The notes: generated from the sequence alone by a model not told the origin. Positions 1 to 10,300 are shown, counted from the first letter of the stretch. The stretch: DNA of 14,057 nucleotides from CAZKUN01 sp964555935 (GCA_964555935.1 CAZKUN010000235.1:1-14057), one strand, 5' to 3'. Made by a program: numbers and translations.

Positions 1-1
1 C

Positions 2-676
2 GACGACGCGCCGGGAGTGCCTACTTACATCGCAACCTACGACCACGCCACCGGCGAGGTTGGCGAGAAGGTCCTGCTCGCCCACGGCGCGCCGGTCAAT
101 GACGTGCACAACGTGCCGGCAGTTGTCCAGGACAGCGAAGGGTACATCCACGTCGTCAGCGGCGCGCACGGCAAGCCGTTCCACTACCGCCGCTCTCTGA
201 AGCCCAACGACGCCTACAGCGGCTGGACGGATCCAGTCGAGGTGCTTTCCGCGGGCTATGTTTCAGACCAGACCGATGCGGATGGCGAGGGGCGACAGAC
301 GTACATATCTCTGGTTTGTGGACCAGATGACACGCTGCACATCGCCTACCGCCAGTGGCGCTACAACGCCGACGAGCACATGCCCGGCAACGTCTATGCC
401 GCGCTCTCGCACCAGAGCAAACCCAAAGACCGTAAGTGGAGCGAGGCCCATCCGCTCGTAGTCCCGCCCGTCGCGGGTTACTCGATCTACTACCACAAGC
501 TGACCATTGACCGGCGCGGCAGGCTGTATCTGTCCTACAACCACTGGACCAACGATACGAGCTACCAGAGCGAGTTCCCGGACCGATACCACCACCGGGC
601 CGTCATCACGAGCAAAGACGGCGGCCAGACCTGGAAACTGGCCGAGACGAGCGACTTCGCGGAGGGCATCAACTGA
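2..676 (+). CDS. BNR_4-type Asp-box beta-propeller protein, 5' end missing
   Basis: This frame is open to the left edge of the window with no stop, so the N-terminus lies outside; a GTG at 17 is internal rather than a likely start. The visible part is about 224 residues. An early segment has the HNVPAVVQDSEGYIHVV pattern and a later one FHYRRSLKPND, both characteristic of the BNR_4 repeat family. Near the C-terminus there is a textbook Asp box, SKDGGQTW (bases 611-634), which closes a propeller blade. Family knowledge: these are sialidase-like beta-propellers common in environmental polysaccharide degraders, mostly uncharacterised, with complete members usually above 400 residues. I infer carbohydrate recognition or cleavage, substrate unknown. 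It stops 1 bp before the next gene and its last codons supply that gene's ribosome binding site, so the two are probably co-transcribed. Family call is fairly secure; enzymatic activity is not shown. Confidence 0.8.
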   Translation, partial: DDAPGVPTYIATYDHATGEVGEKVLLAHGAPVNDVHNVPAVVQDSEGYIHVVSGAHGKPFHYRRSLKPNDAYSGWTDPVEVLSAGYVSDQTDADGEGRQTYISLVCGPDDTLHIAYRQWRYNADEHMPGNVYAALSHQSKPKDRKWSEAHPLVVPPVAGYSIYYHKLTIDRRGRLYLSYNHWTNDTSYQSEFPDRYHHRAVITSKDGGQTWKLAETSDFAEGIN

Positions 677-677
677 G

Positions 678-1340
678 ATGGGGCCCAGCACGGGTGGACC
701 CAGCAAGCCGGCCAAGTACGCCTGCGCGTTCATCGCTGGGCTAGCTCTGGCGTGCGTCGCCGCAGTGCTCAGCCGCCAGGCCCAGGGCCTCCCGGCGCCG
801 ACTCACCGTCTGCTGATGGCCGCCTCGACAGGTTTCGTGTTAGTAGGACTCATAGGGGGCGCGTTGCGCTCCACCTACGGACGGCTGATGCTGGCCGGGC
901 TATTGCTCTGCTGGCTGGGCGACTACCTGGGGCCGGATCACTTCCTCGCCAGTCTCATCGCGGCATTCACGACGCGTGGACTGTCGCGTGGCCGGTTCCT
1001 CATCACGAGCGGAGCATTCGTCCTGTTTGACATCGTGATAGGAATCTGGCTATTCCCGCACGTGGAAAACGCGATGCTCTTGCCCGTCCTGGTCTACATG
1101 CTCCTCATCACGCTCATGGCCGGGGCGGCCGGAGCCATCCAGAGCGGCCGCGGACGGTCGATGCTCCTGATCGCGGGCGCCATTTTCTACGTCTCGGATA
1201 TCTTCGTCGCGCGATGGCACTTCGTCGTCGATGACGCCGCCAATGCCTACTACTGCTACCCGCTCTACTACGCAGCCTGTCTCATGCTCGCGTTTAGCAT
1301 CCTGCTGTATCGGCCTGACGACCTCGTAGAACCGGAGTGA
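678..1340 (+). CDS. YhhN/TMEM86-like integral membrane protein (putative lysoplasmalogenase family)
   Basis: A 220-residue protein that is almost entirely hydrophobic, with about seven to eight predicted membrane segments. I chose the ATG at 678 because GGAGGG at 661-666 sits 11 bp upstream and the frame before it only runs antisense-like through the BNR gene. Two conserved acidic spots typical of YhhN are visible: LGD at about residue 82 at the end of a helix, followed by DHFLA, and YVSD at about residue 174, followed by an aromatic YYCYPLYYAACL helix. Family knowledge: YhhN/TMEM86 proteins hydrolyse the vinyl-ether bond of lysoplasmalogens in the membrane. The stretch after residue 97 (TTRGLSRGR) does not match the usual family pattern, so this is a divergent member and the activity is only inferred. 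It lies 4 bp before the amylase-like gene, inside the glycan operon, where its role is unclear. Confidence 0.65.
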   Translation: MGPSTGGPSKPAKYACAFIAGLALACVAAVLSRQAQGLPAPTHRLLMAASTGFVLVGLIGGALRSTYGRLMLAGLLLCWLGDYLGPDHFLASLIAAFTTRGLSRGRFLITSGAFVLFDIVIGIWLFPHVENAMLLPVLVYMLLITLMAGAAGAIQSGRGRSMLLIAGAIFYVSDIFVARWHFVVDDAANAYYCYPLYYAACLMLAFSILLYRPDDLVEPE

Positions 1341-1344
1341 CAGC

Positions 1345-4300
1345 ATGTCGACTCGAATCGCGCTCTCAATCATCGCCATGGGGAGACTCTCAATGGCCTC
1401 CGCCGAGACCCTCACCTTCGACTGCGGGCCGCTGCAACTTGGATTCGACTCCGAGAACGGGCAGTGGATCGCGCTGGCGGCCGCGGACGGTGAGAACCTG
1501 CTCTCCGATGCCGCGCCCGACATCACAATCGAGGCGGATGGGCTTCCGTCGCCCGATGTCTGGCGGGCCTCTCCTCCAACAGCCCAGCGCGATGGCGATG
1601 ACTGGCTCGTATCAGTGCCCCGCGAGGCTGAGAACTGGCAAGCGGCGATGCGCTACCGCGTCACGCCCGAGGGCTGGCTGGGCCGCTCGTTGACGCTCAC
1701 ATGGACCGGCGACAATCCGCAGAAGCTCTGGGGCGTGGCACTCCGCGCTCCCGGCATCGCTCTCGCCGATGACGCCGTCTGGTGTCTGCCCGGAAACTAC
1801 GCCTTCGCTGAGCACCGAATCGCCGATGCCCTCGAGGGCCGCTCGACCCGCGAGCAGGGATGGACCTGGTCCGATACGGGCGCCGCCCATGCCTACTCCG
1901 AGGCCCGTCAGCTTGGTATCGTGGGGTCGTACACCTGCACTCTCGACCACGCGTGGGCGCGCGTGGATGAGGCCGATGGAAGCGTCGCCCTGACTCACCG
2001 ATTCGACACCATGGGCATCCTCCAACCCCGTGATTCCGTGGAAATCGGCGTCCAGTGGTTCGGCGTCGTATCCGGCGACCGCGAGGCGCTCCGCGAATCG
2101 GCCGGCGCCATCGCCGACCTCGCCAACGCCGGTCCGCCGGCGGACCGCCCGGCCTGGCTAGACGGCGCTGTCATCGAGGAACTCCACCCATGGGGCCGAC
2201 TCGAAGCCTGGCATGGCGGGGACCGCGGCAGTCGCATGCCTGACATCGAAGCGCAATTGCCATACCTGCGCGATCTCGGCGTTGATGGCATCTGGTTACT
2301 CCCCGTCACCAACAAGCCGCCGTGGGTCTACTTCCTGCCGGAGTTCCGGACGGTGGACGAGACGGTCACAACCGAGGAGCAACTCCGCTCGTTCATCGCC
2401 ACCGGCCACGAACTCGGCATGCGGACGCTCATGGACCTGGTCACCTACGGGATCAACCCGAAGAGCCCCGACATCGCGAAGCTCCCCGAACACGTCTGGA
2501 GTCGCGACGAGGCCGGCGAGATCCAGCTCGCATGGAGCGATACGGTTCAGTGTGCCGACCTCACCGAGCCGGACTGGAACGACCACATTGTCGATCTGAC
2601 CTCATGGTGGGTGGGTGATTTCGGCGCCGACGGATTCCGGCTCGATTGCGGCGGCGGGGGCCAGAAGCCCAATTGGAAGCCTCGAACCGGCGCGCGCGCA
2701 AACGCAACGATGCAGGCCGGCGGGATCCGCCAGAATGCGCTGATACGCGCCGCCATCCGCGATGCAAACCCCGACGCCGTTCTCATGCCCGAAGCGGGCC
2801 AGACCGGCTTCTTCCAGTCATGCGACATGCTGTTTGACTACCCGCTGTACATGGTCTGCCGCGAGATCACGAACGAGCCCGATACGGGCAGATGGGTGCG
2901 TCAGGCCCGCGAGTGGCTCGCCGCTCAACAGATGACCCACTCGCCAGGGCAGCAGGCATCTCTCGTCCGATTTCTCGAGAACCACGACACCGTCGCCGCG
3001 CAAGATTTCTGGGGGGTCGGGCCGTCTCAGGCGATGACGGCGCTCTGCGCGTTCATCCCCGGCGTGCTGCTATTGCACCAGGAGCAGGAGATTGGATTCG
3101 CGCCCGAACTCAGGAAGTGGCTCCGCGTGCGACACGACCTTGAGGAACTCCGCTCCGGTACAGCCGATTACCGCGGCGTCACCGCGAGCGACCCAAACGT
3201 GTTGGCATTCACGCGGTCGAGCAGCGACTCGCGTTCCGTGGTCGCAATCAACTTCGGCGCGACTGACGTTCGATGCAAGCTCGACCTCTCGGCGCTCGGA
3301 ACGGTACCAAGCACGGGGGTCGACGCCACCAACCTGCGCCTCGTCGCGCTCGACAGGCCGGTGGCCATCTCCGCGTATCGACCTGTCGTCATCATGTTGC
3401 GCGACGACATCCAGCCGCCGCAGCGTGGACCGGCCCGCCCGGGGCGGGATGCGGAACCACTGGTCTCGGGGCGAGAGGTCGTCGACCTCGACGGCGGCAC
3501 CAAGCGCCACGTCATCCGCTTCGCGCCGGTGAGCGAGTGGTTCGTCCGAACCGACGAGGGCATGCTGCGGGATGGGTTCATCGACCGGCACCGCAAGCAC
3601 CGCGACACCGAGACCCACGTCGACGCCACGATCCCCCTCTGGCGTTGTTGGCGGCCGCTTGAGCAAGGGTACTGGGACGGCGACGGTCCGGCGATCCTTG
3701 GGATGGTGTCGGCCGATGGTCGGGCGACGGAAGTCCGCATTACCGATGAATCCACCGTGAAGCGCGCGCGCATCGTCGATGACTCCTCCATCGGCGAGCA
3801 AGCAGAAATCTGGATCGAGACCGGATCCGACGCGGAACCATTCACCGTCACCGAGCACCCCTTCGGCGCGCCGATCCTCGCGCGATTCGTGGCGCGTGCC
3901 GCAGAGGCGCCGAGCCTCGTTGATGTCGACGCGCTCTGGGTCAAGGCCCGCAACGATCACTACGAGCTTGCGCTCTCGCGCCGTCACGGGGGCACGATCT
4001 ACGACCTGCGCCCTTCCGGCGGGGAGAGATCGCTGATCGCCAGGTCTTCGGAGGTCTACACGGACTGGGGGCTATACGAGAAGAGCCTGCATGTCGCGAC
4101 CGAGTGGGAGGCTACGCCTCGGCTCTCCGTCCGCGAACGCGATGGTGCCACCGAGATCACCTTCACCGGCCACTTGCGGCGGCCGGCGTGGAACGGCGTC
4201 CATGCGGGCCACATCATCGAGCCGAACACGGTCTACCGACTCACGTTCACGGTGGATGACTCGCCGACCATTGGCGTGACTGTGGGCATCACGCCATCGG

Positions 4301-4653
4301 TGGAACGCGCCGATGCCGAGGCGTTCGTGGCCTACCGAATCCCATTCGCAGGCGTGACGTCCTGGAGCGCCGCCGGACAGACGGGGAACGTCGGCGACCA
4401 GCGAGGCGAGCGCGTCTTCCAGGCCGGGCAACTCGACAGCCTCGACGACCTGACCATGTCCCTACAGCACGCTGACGGGACGCTGACTGTCTCATCCATC
4501 ACCGGCGATCCCGCCCCGCCGCAGAACCCGTTCCTGCTCGATGCCGGCGATGCGTTTCATCTCTTCTTCGCGATGCTGAACGGCCAGACGGTCACCCTCC
4601 CCGCGGGCGAGGAGCGCGCGTATTCATTCGACCTGACGGTCGAAACACCATGA
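1345..4653 (+). CDS. Large GH13-like alpha-amylase family protein with N- and C-terminal beta domains
   Basis: A 1102-residue protein. Residues ~20-270 look like a beta-sandwich. Residues ~273-600 form a TIM-barrel of the GH13 type: LRDLGVDGIWLLPV (strand 2), DLVTYG with D364 (region I), GFRLD with nucleophile D434 and R432 (region II), LMPEAG with E483 (region III) and FLENHDT with D548 (region IV). The Asp-Glu-Asp triad is therefore intact, but region I lacks the usual N-H. Residues ~610-685 resemble amylase domain C. A Pro/Gly/Arg-rich linker near 690-706 leads to about 400 residues of unrecognised, probably beta-rich sequence. Expected action is on alpha-glucosidic or related bonds; the substrate is unknown. 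GGAG at 1334-1337 serves the ATG at 1345. The N-terminus is only a poor signal peptide (Arg in the hydrophobic core, ASA-E site); a second start at 1393, preceded by GGGGAG, is possible and would give a cytoplasmic enzyme. Confidence 0.78.
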   Translation: MSTRIALSIIAMGRLSMASAETLTFDCGPLQLGFDSENGQWIALAAADGENLLSDAAPDITIEADGLPSPDVWRASPPTAQRDGDDWLVSVPREAENWQAAMRYRVTPEGWLGRSLTLTWTGDNPQKLWGVALRAPGIALADDAVWCLPGNYAFAEHRIADALEGRSTREQGWTWSDTGAAHAYSEARQLGIVGSYTCTLDHAWARVDEADGSVALTHRFDTMGILQPRDSVEIGVQWFGVVSGDREALRESAGAIADLANAGPPADRPAWLDGAVIEELHPWGRLEAWHGGDRGSRMPDIEAQLPYLRDLGVDGIWLLPVTNKPPWVYFLPEFRTVDETVTTEEQLRSFIATGHELGMRTLMDLVTYGINPKSPDIAKLPEHVWSRDEAGEIQLAWSDTVQCADLTEPDWNDHIVDLTSWWVGDFGADGFRLDCGGGGQKPNWKPRTGARANATMQAGGIRQNALIRAAIRDANPDAVLMPEAGQTGFFQSCDMLFDYPLYMVCREITNEPDTGRWVRQAREWLAAQQMTHSPGQQASLVRFLENHDTVAAQDFWGVGPSQAMTALCAFIPGVLLLHQEQEIGFAPELRKWLRVRHDLEELRSGTADYRGVTASDPNVLAFTRSSSDSRSVVAINFGATDVRCKLDLSALGTVPSTGVDATNLRLVALDRPVAISAYRPVVIMLRDDIQPPQRGPARPGRDAEPLVSGREVVDLDGGTKRHVIRFAPVSEWFVRTDEGMLRDGFIDRHRKHRDTETHVDATIPLWRCWRPLEQGYWDGDGPAILGMVSADGRATEVRITDESTVKRARIVDDSSIGEQAEIWIETGSDAEPFTVTEHPFGAPILARFVARAAEAPSLVDVDALWVKARNDHYELALSRRHGGTIYDLRPSGGERSLIARSSEVYTDWGLYEKSLHVATEWEATPRLSVRERDGATEITFTGHLRRPAWNGVHAGHIIEPNTVYRLTFTVDDSPTIGVTVGITPSVERADAEAFVAYRIPFAGVTSWSAAGQTGNVGDQRGERVFQAGQLDSLDDLTMSLQHADGTLTVSSITGDPAPPQNPFLLDAGDAFHLFFAMLNGQTVTLPAGEERAYSFDLTVETP

Positions 4654-4668
4654 TCGGGAGCCCTCCCC

Positions 4669-7311
4669 ATGTCCATCGCTCTTCTTGCCATAGCGTCCGT
4701 CGCCCTAGCCCAGCGTACGGAATTCCACGTGGCGCCGTCGGGCAACGACGCCTGGTCCGGAGCGCTCGCGACGCCGAACGCGGCTGGTGACGACGGGCCC
4801 TTCGCGACGATCCATCGCGCCCAGACTGCCGCGCGGGAAGCCGACGCGGCCGTGACGGTCAACATCGCCGGCGGGACGTACTTCCTCGATGAGCCGCTTC
4901 GGCTCGCGCCCGAGGATTCTGGGACCACCTACGCCGCCTACGACGGCGAGCGGCCGACCATCAGCGGCGGCGTCGCGCTGTCTGACTGGGCGATCGATGG
5001 TCAGGGCCGGTGGCAAACGCGGATCGCGGAAGTTGGGAGCGGCAAGTGGAACTTCAGCCAGCTGTGGGTCAACGGGCAGCGCCGCTACCGGCCCCGATTG
5101 CCGAAACAGGGCTACTACTACATTGCGGGCGACGCGTCCCCAACCGTCGGCTCGCAGGGCGTGGGTCACGACCGCTTCCGCTTCCAACCGGGCGACATCC
5201 CCGCCGATTTGGCTGCGATTGTCGACGTGGAGGTCCTGCCGTTCCATCTCTGGGGCATGTCGCGGATGCACGTCGCGGAGGTCGATCCAGAGCGGAGCGT
5301 GGTCACTTTCACAGCCCCCACCTGCAACACGTCATGGTGGGCCGCGCTGCCGACGGGACACCGATACATCCTGGAGAATGTGGCCGACGCGCTCTCAGAG
5401 CCTGGCGAATGGTACCTCGACCGGGCCGCCGGCACGTTGACGTACATTCCCCTCCCAGGCGAATCGCCCGAGACGTCCACCGTGATCGCTCCCCGTCTCC
5501 CGCATCTCGTCGGCCTAGCGGGCGATATCGAGACAGGTCTGTGGGTGGAGGATGTTCACTTCCGAGGCATCACCTTCGCTCACACCAACTGGAACGCGCC
5601 TGCGCGCGGCCACAGTTTCCCCCAAGCCGAGGTGAACCTCGGCGGCGCGATCCGCGCGACGGGTGCCCGCGACTGCTCGCTTCAGAGCTGTAAAATCACC
5701 CATGTCGGCGAGTATGCCATCGATCTTGCCGAGGGCTGCAAGAAGTGGTCGGTGAGCGACTGCGCGATGACCGACATGGGCGCGGGCGGCATCAAGATCG
5801 GCTCACAAGCCTATTCCGATGACGAAGAGCGCGTCGCGAGTGACATCACCGTCAGCGATTGCCTCATCGCCCACGGCGGGCGGATTCACCCGGCCGGCAT
5901 CGGGGTGGCGATCCTGCACTCGCCGGGCAACGTCATCAGCCACAACGACATCCACGACTTCTACTACAGCGGGATCAGCGTCGGTTGGCAGTGGGGCTAC
6001 GCGCCCAGTCACGCCCACCACAACACGATTGAGGACAACCATGTCCACGACCTCGGACACGGCATCCTCAGCGACATGGGCGGCATCTACACGCTCGGCC
6101 CGTCCGAGGGCACCGTCATCCGCGGCAACGTGTTCCATGACATCGAATCCTACTCCTACGGCGGCCGGGGCATCTACTTCGACCAGGCGACAACCGGCAT
6201 CCTCGCCGAGAACAACCTCGTCTACCGCGCGAGGGTCGGTTCCTACTGCCTGCACTTCGGCAAAGACAACCGGGTGGTCAACAACATCTGGGCGCTCGGG
6301 CGTGAGGGGATGATGGAGCCCGTCCGCAAGGAGGACCACCACCAGTTCGACTTCGAGCGCAACATCGTCTACTGGCGCGAGGGTCCGTTCATGATCAGCA
6401 ACTCCGCCGGTGAGAACTACCGCTTCGCAAGCAACCTATACTGGAATCCCGACAATCCGCAGTTCAGGATCGGACCACACACGTTCGCCGAGTGGCAGGC
6501 GCTCGGGCAGGACGAGGGCACGATCATCGAAGATCCTCTCTTTGTCGATCCCGAGAACGGCGACTTCACCTTGCGGCCCGGATCGCCCGCCGAGAAGATC
6601 GGCTTCGTCCCGTTCGATTACGCTCAGGCCGGACGCACGGCCGCGGCCACTCAGTGGGACTATGCAGCCGTCTCTCCGGCCTTCCCCACGCCTCCCGCGG
6701 ATGCCCCGTCGCTGCCCTTCTTCGAGGACTTCGAACTCGCGGCCGTCGGCGACAAGGCCCCCGGTTTCACCACGTACGAGGACGCCGACCTGAAGGAGGC
6801 AACGGCGCGCGTGACCGACGAGACAGCTGCGTCGGGGAGCCAGAGCCTGAAGCTGACCGACATGCCCGGACAGAAGAACACGTGGGACCCGCACGTTACG
6901 CATACGCGCGGCCACGGCGAGGGGCTGACCCGTGGCAGCTTCGACGTCCGACTCGAGGACGCCATCGTCTTCTACCACGAATGGCGGACGCCAGGGCATC
7001 CGTACATCTCGGGGCCATCGCTTCGGGTCCGCGGCGACCGCATGTTGCGCGCGAATGACCAGGACCTCGCGCTCGTGCCGGTCGGCGAGTGGTTCCACAT
7101 CGAGATCACTTGCGAGCTGGGCGACAGGGCGATAGGCGAATACTCGCTCACTCTCACGCTTCCCGGCGAGGCTCCGCAGCAATGGGACGCCTTGCCCTGC
7201 AGCCCGGAGTTCACCAATATGGGCTGGTACGGCTTCTGCTGCGAGGCCACCGACGCCGGCACGATGTACCTCGACAACATCCGCATTGAAAGGCCTGATG
7301 ATGAGGAGTAG
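4669..7311 (+). CDS. Secreted right-handed parallel beta-helix protein, GH141-like, with C-terminal lectin-like domain
   Basis: An 880-residue protein. MSIALLAIASVALAQ is a short signal peptide with an ALA-Q type cleavage site but no basic residue before the core. GGGAG at 4656-4660 is 8 bp upstream. The mature N-terminus (FHVAPSGNDAWSG, then DGPFATIHRAQ) is the standard opening of beta-helix polysaccharide enzymes. It is followed by GGTYFLDEPLRLAPEDSGT and by QLWVNGQRRYRPRLP. Residues ~290-540 carry repeated helix coils rich in N, H and D, including HDFYYSGISVGW (~429-440) and LSDMGGIYTLG (D469). Residues ~683-875 form a concanavalin-like sandwich that ends in YLDNIRIE. Family knowledge: this pattern fits GH141-type glycosidases (alpha-L-fucosidase and xylanase activities reported). 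The exact family needs a profile search. The reading frame is the same as that of the preceding gene, separated by its TGA and 15 bp. The last 14 bp overlap the next gene. Confidence 0.85.
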   Translation: MSIALLAIASVALAQRTEFHVAPSGNDAWSGALATPNAAGDDGPFATIHRAQTAAREADAAVTVNIAGGTYFLDEPLRLAPEDSGTTYAAYDGERPTISGGVALSDWAIDGQGRWQTRIAEVGSGKWNFSQLWVNGQRRYRPRLPKQGYYYIAGDASPTVGSQGVGHDRFRFQPGDIPADLAAIVDVEVLPFHLWGMSRMHVAEVDPERSVVTFTAPTCNTSWWAALPTGHRYILENVADALSEPGEWYLDRAAGTLTYIPLPGESPETSTVIAPRLPHLVGLAGDIETGLWVEDVHFRGITFAHTNWNAPARGHSFPQAEVNLGGAIRATGARDCSLQSCKITHVGEYAIDLAEGCKKWSVSDCAMTDMGAGGIKIGSQAYSDDEERVASDITVSDCLIAHGGRIHPAGIGVAILHSPGNVISHNDIHDFYYSGISVGWQWGYAPSHAHHNTIEDNHVHDLGHGILSDMGGIYTLGPSEGTVIRGNVFHDIESYSYGGRGIYFDQATTGILAENNLVYRARVGSYCLHFGKDNRVVNNIWALGREGMMEPVRKEDHHQFDFERNIVYWREGPFMISNSAGENYRFASNLYWNPDNPQFRIGPHTFAEWQALGQDEGTIIEDPLFVDPENGDFTLRPGSPAEKIGFVPFDYAQAGRTAAATQWDYAAVSPAFPTPPADAPSLPFFEDFELAAVGDKAPGFTTYEDADLKEATARVTDETAASGSQSLKLTDMPGQKNTWDPHVTHTRGHGEGLTRGSFDVRLEDAIVFYHEWRTPGHPYISGPSLRVRGDRMLRANDQDLALVPVGEWFHIEITCELGDRAIGEYSLTLTLPGEAPQQWDALPCSPEFTNMGWYGFCCEATDAGTMYLDNIRIERPDDEE

Positions 7312-10300
7312 TCCTGTTGTTCTTATGACGGTGCTGGCCGTTGCCGCGCCGGCTCAACAGCTCCTGCCCGGCGATGATGACGTGGTCGTCAAGGAGTGGT
7401 CCTTCGACACGGACGCGGAGAGCTGGGCGCCGCTCAACAACCTCGCGGACTTCACGCTCACCGACGGCGTCTTGCGTACGCGGGCCACCGGCGACGACGC
7501 GGCGCTTGGCGTCACGGCGGCCGGTGTCGACTGCGCCAGCGTCAGCCATCTCGTCGTGCGCATGAGGAGCACGCAGGCCGGCACAACGCAGGTCTACTTC
7601 ACCACGTCCGAGCACGCCGACCCGGCCCAGAACGCCATCCCCATCTTCGGCGTCGCGGGCGACAACGAGTTCCGGACCTACGAAGTCGCGGTGGCGGGGA
7701 TCACGGGGTGGAGCGGGACGCTGGGCTTGCTCAGGCTCGACCCTGTCAACGGAATGGGTACCTCGGCCGAGATCGAGATCGACTTCGTCCGTCTCATCAG
7801 GAAGGCGCCGCGCCTGGAACTCGTCAGCTTCGCGCCGGATCGCGTGTGGGTGAGGCCCGGCGAAGAGGTCACGCTCACGCTGGTGGTGCGGGACACGACA
7901 CGCGGGCCGGAGATCCCGCTGAAGCTGATCGTCAGCGAAGCATCCGGCACGGGCGGTCGCCTGGCGCACGATCCGGAGAACGGGACCTACTCTAGGGCCT
8001 TCACGGTGCAACCGAGCGGCCCCGTGACACTCTACCACGGGAAGGCGATGTCTGACGCGGGGAGGGCAACATCGGGCCCGCGTGGGCCGTCGACGACCCT
8101 TCTTGTGTGCGAGACTCAGGTGTTGGCGCTGAGCAAGGCCCGCCTGCCACAACCTCCGCGGAAGGCTGGCGTGACAAACACGAAGCTCGGGGTGGCAATC
8201 TCCACGGGCCAGATGTGTATCGATCTCATCGAGGGTGACCGGGGGCTCGCCGCCGGCGTAGTGAGGGCCCGATCAGGCGCCGGCGAATGGCGCGTCGCAG
8301 GCGTGTTGGCGCCGCTCATGACGGAAGCGGTGCAGGAGAGGGCTCCGTGTTGGCTGGCGGGCGAGTTGAGGGTCGACTCGCGGACGTACCGGTCGGTCGA
8401 CTTGGTGGATACCCGCCCACAGTGGAATGACGTACGGGTCCGATTCGAAGTGGAGCCAGGCAGACCGACCATCCGCGTGGTGTCATCGCTGAATGACAAG
8501 TGGCAATACCCGGTGCTGCGCTTCTCCGGCCCAACACTGCTCGCGGGTGAGGGCTCGTTCGGAGAACGGAAGGACTGCGCGCTGTTCCCGGGGATCGAGT
8601 TCCTCGAGGCCGACCAGCGTTCATCGAGTACCGAGGCGGTCGGCGACTCCCTCGGTTACCGTCCCGTTCCGCCGCCATACCAGATCACTGTTCCGCTGAT
8701 GGCGGTCGAGGCGGGCGGCGTTCTTTGCGGGCGCATGTGGGACCCGCTGCAGAAGTGGGACGGCGAGCACGACATGCCGCTCGCCGAGTTCGCCTCGCCG
8801 AACTTCCTCGACGAGCAATCGAACCACCTGATGTCGACCTTCGTGCCCGGTTCCCCCGAATGGACGGCGCCCAATACGCGTGAAGCGCAGACGCCATACG
8901 AGATGAGACCGGGCGGCTCTGTCGTCATTGAGGAGCACATCTTCGCCGTCGCGGGCGGAAGGATCACCGATGCCGTTCCGCTGTGGTACGAGACATACGA
9001 TCTGCCTGATCCGGTTGAGGTAGCAAAGCCGCTCGAGGCGACGCTCGACGACCTCATGGAGGGCTGGGCGACGACGTGCTACGATTCTGAGACCGACGAG
9101 TTCGTGAACCACTGGCGCGCGGGCCTGACGCCCGCGGCGTCGCCAGGGCTCAAGGCGGCGATGCTCACCCACCACCTCCGCACCGGCGAGACGCGTTGGA
9201 TCGAGAGATGCCGCGTCGATCCGGCCACGCGCTATGTCGATCTCCTTGGCTCGTTCTTCGATGGCTTCGGCGCGGGCGACCCTCCGGGAACGATTGCCAC
9301 TCAAGCGCAGGATGGATCCTGGCCGTATGAGGTCACTCCGGAGATAACCGAGCGCACGGAGGGATTCACCGGCGGCAAGCGCCACGATCTCGGCGAGGAC
9401 GGCACCACGTGCGCGGGCCTGATCGCCGTCAACGCGCTTGGGATTCTCTCCCACGCCGCCCAGACCGGCAACGCCGAGTCCGAAGCCTCCGGCCTGAGGG
9501 CCCTCGAGGCCATCACGCGCTATCAGGCGCCGGACGGGGCTCAGACCTGGGAAGTACACAAGGACATCGGCGACATCTACGCGGCCGCGCTGATCGTCGA
9601 TTGCTTCCGTCTCGGCTACGAACTCACGGGCGACCGCCGTTGGCTCGATGAAGCCACCTACTGGGCTTACACGGGGCTGCCTTTCCTGTACTCGTACGAT
9701 GTGCCTGGCACGGGCGCCGGCGCGATGGTCAGCATCCCCGGCGATCCCCTCACCGATGGTGACGATCCGCTTCAGGGCACCCACCCGTCGAGCGTCGTCT
9801 TCAAGAACCCCGATCGCGAAGTCGCTCGGTATGCGAGCATTCCCGTCTTCGGCACCTCGTTCTACGTCGTCTCGTGGTTCGGGAATCCGGTGCAGTGGTG
9901 CGGGCTGTGTTGGGCCAGCAGCGTGTACGATCTGCTGGAGCACGTCGACGACCCGCTGCTGAGGCACGTGGCTGATGGCGTCGTTGCGAGCGGCTGTCAG
10001 CAGACCTTCGACAAGCCGCCCGTCGTGGGCCTGCTGCCGGACACCTGGCACTTTGGCAACAACATGATCCACCCCGCATTCATCGGACCCGTACGCGTCG
10101 AGACGCCGCTTCGCAAGGCCCTGAACCGCCCAAGCTTCTCCGGCGCAACCATGCGCGTGGTCCGCGGGCCTAATGCCCGCGCGCACATCACCTCGCGAGC
10201 GAGCATCGCTGGCGACAGGCTCACCAGAGGACGGCTCAGCTTCAGTCTGACCTACCCCGAGGGCCAGATCAGCGAGACGGCGATCCTCGGGCTCGACAAG

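Noticed and set aside
507..677. Upstream extension of the YhhN-like frame into the BNR_4 gene
   Set aside because: The translation is Thr/Arg-rich and lies within a well-supported gene; the ATG at 678 has its own ribosome binding site.
3070..3987. A 305-codon minus-strand open frame inside the GH13-like gene
   Set aside because: Same cause: an antisense shadow of a real gene, without domain motifs or a convincing ribosome binding site.
4651..4671. Read-through fusion between the GH13-like and beta-helix genes, since both use the same frame
   Set aside because: A TGA stop, a ribosome binding site (GGGAG 4656-4660) and a signal peptide after the ATG at 4669 indicate two separate genes.
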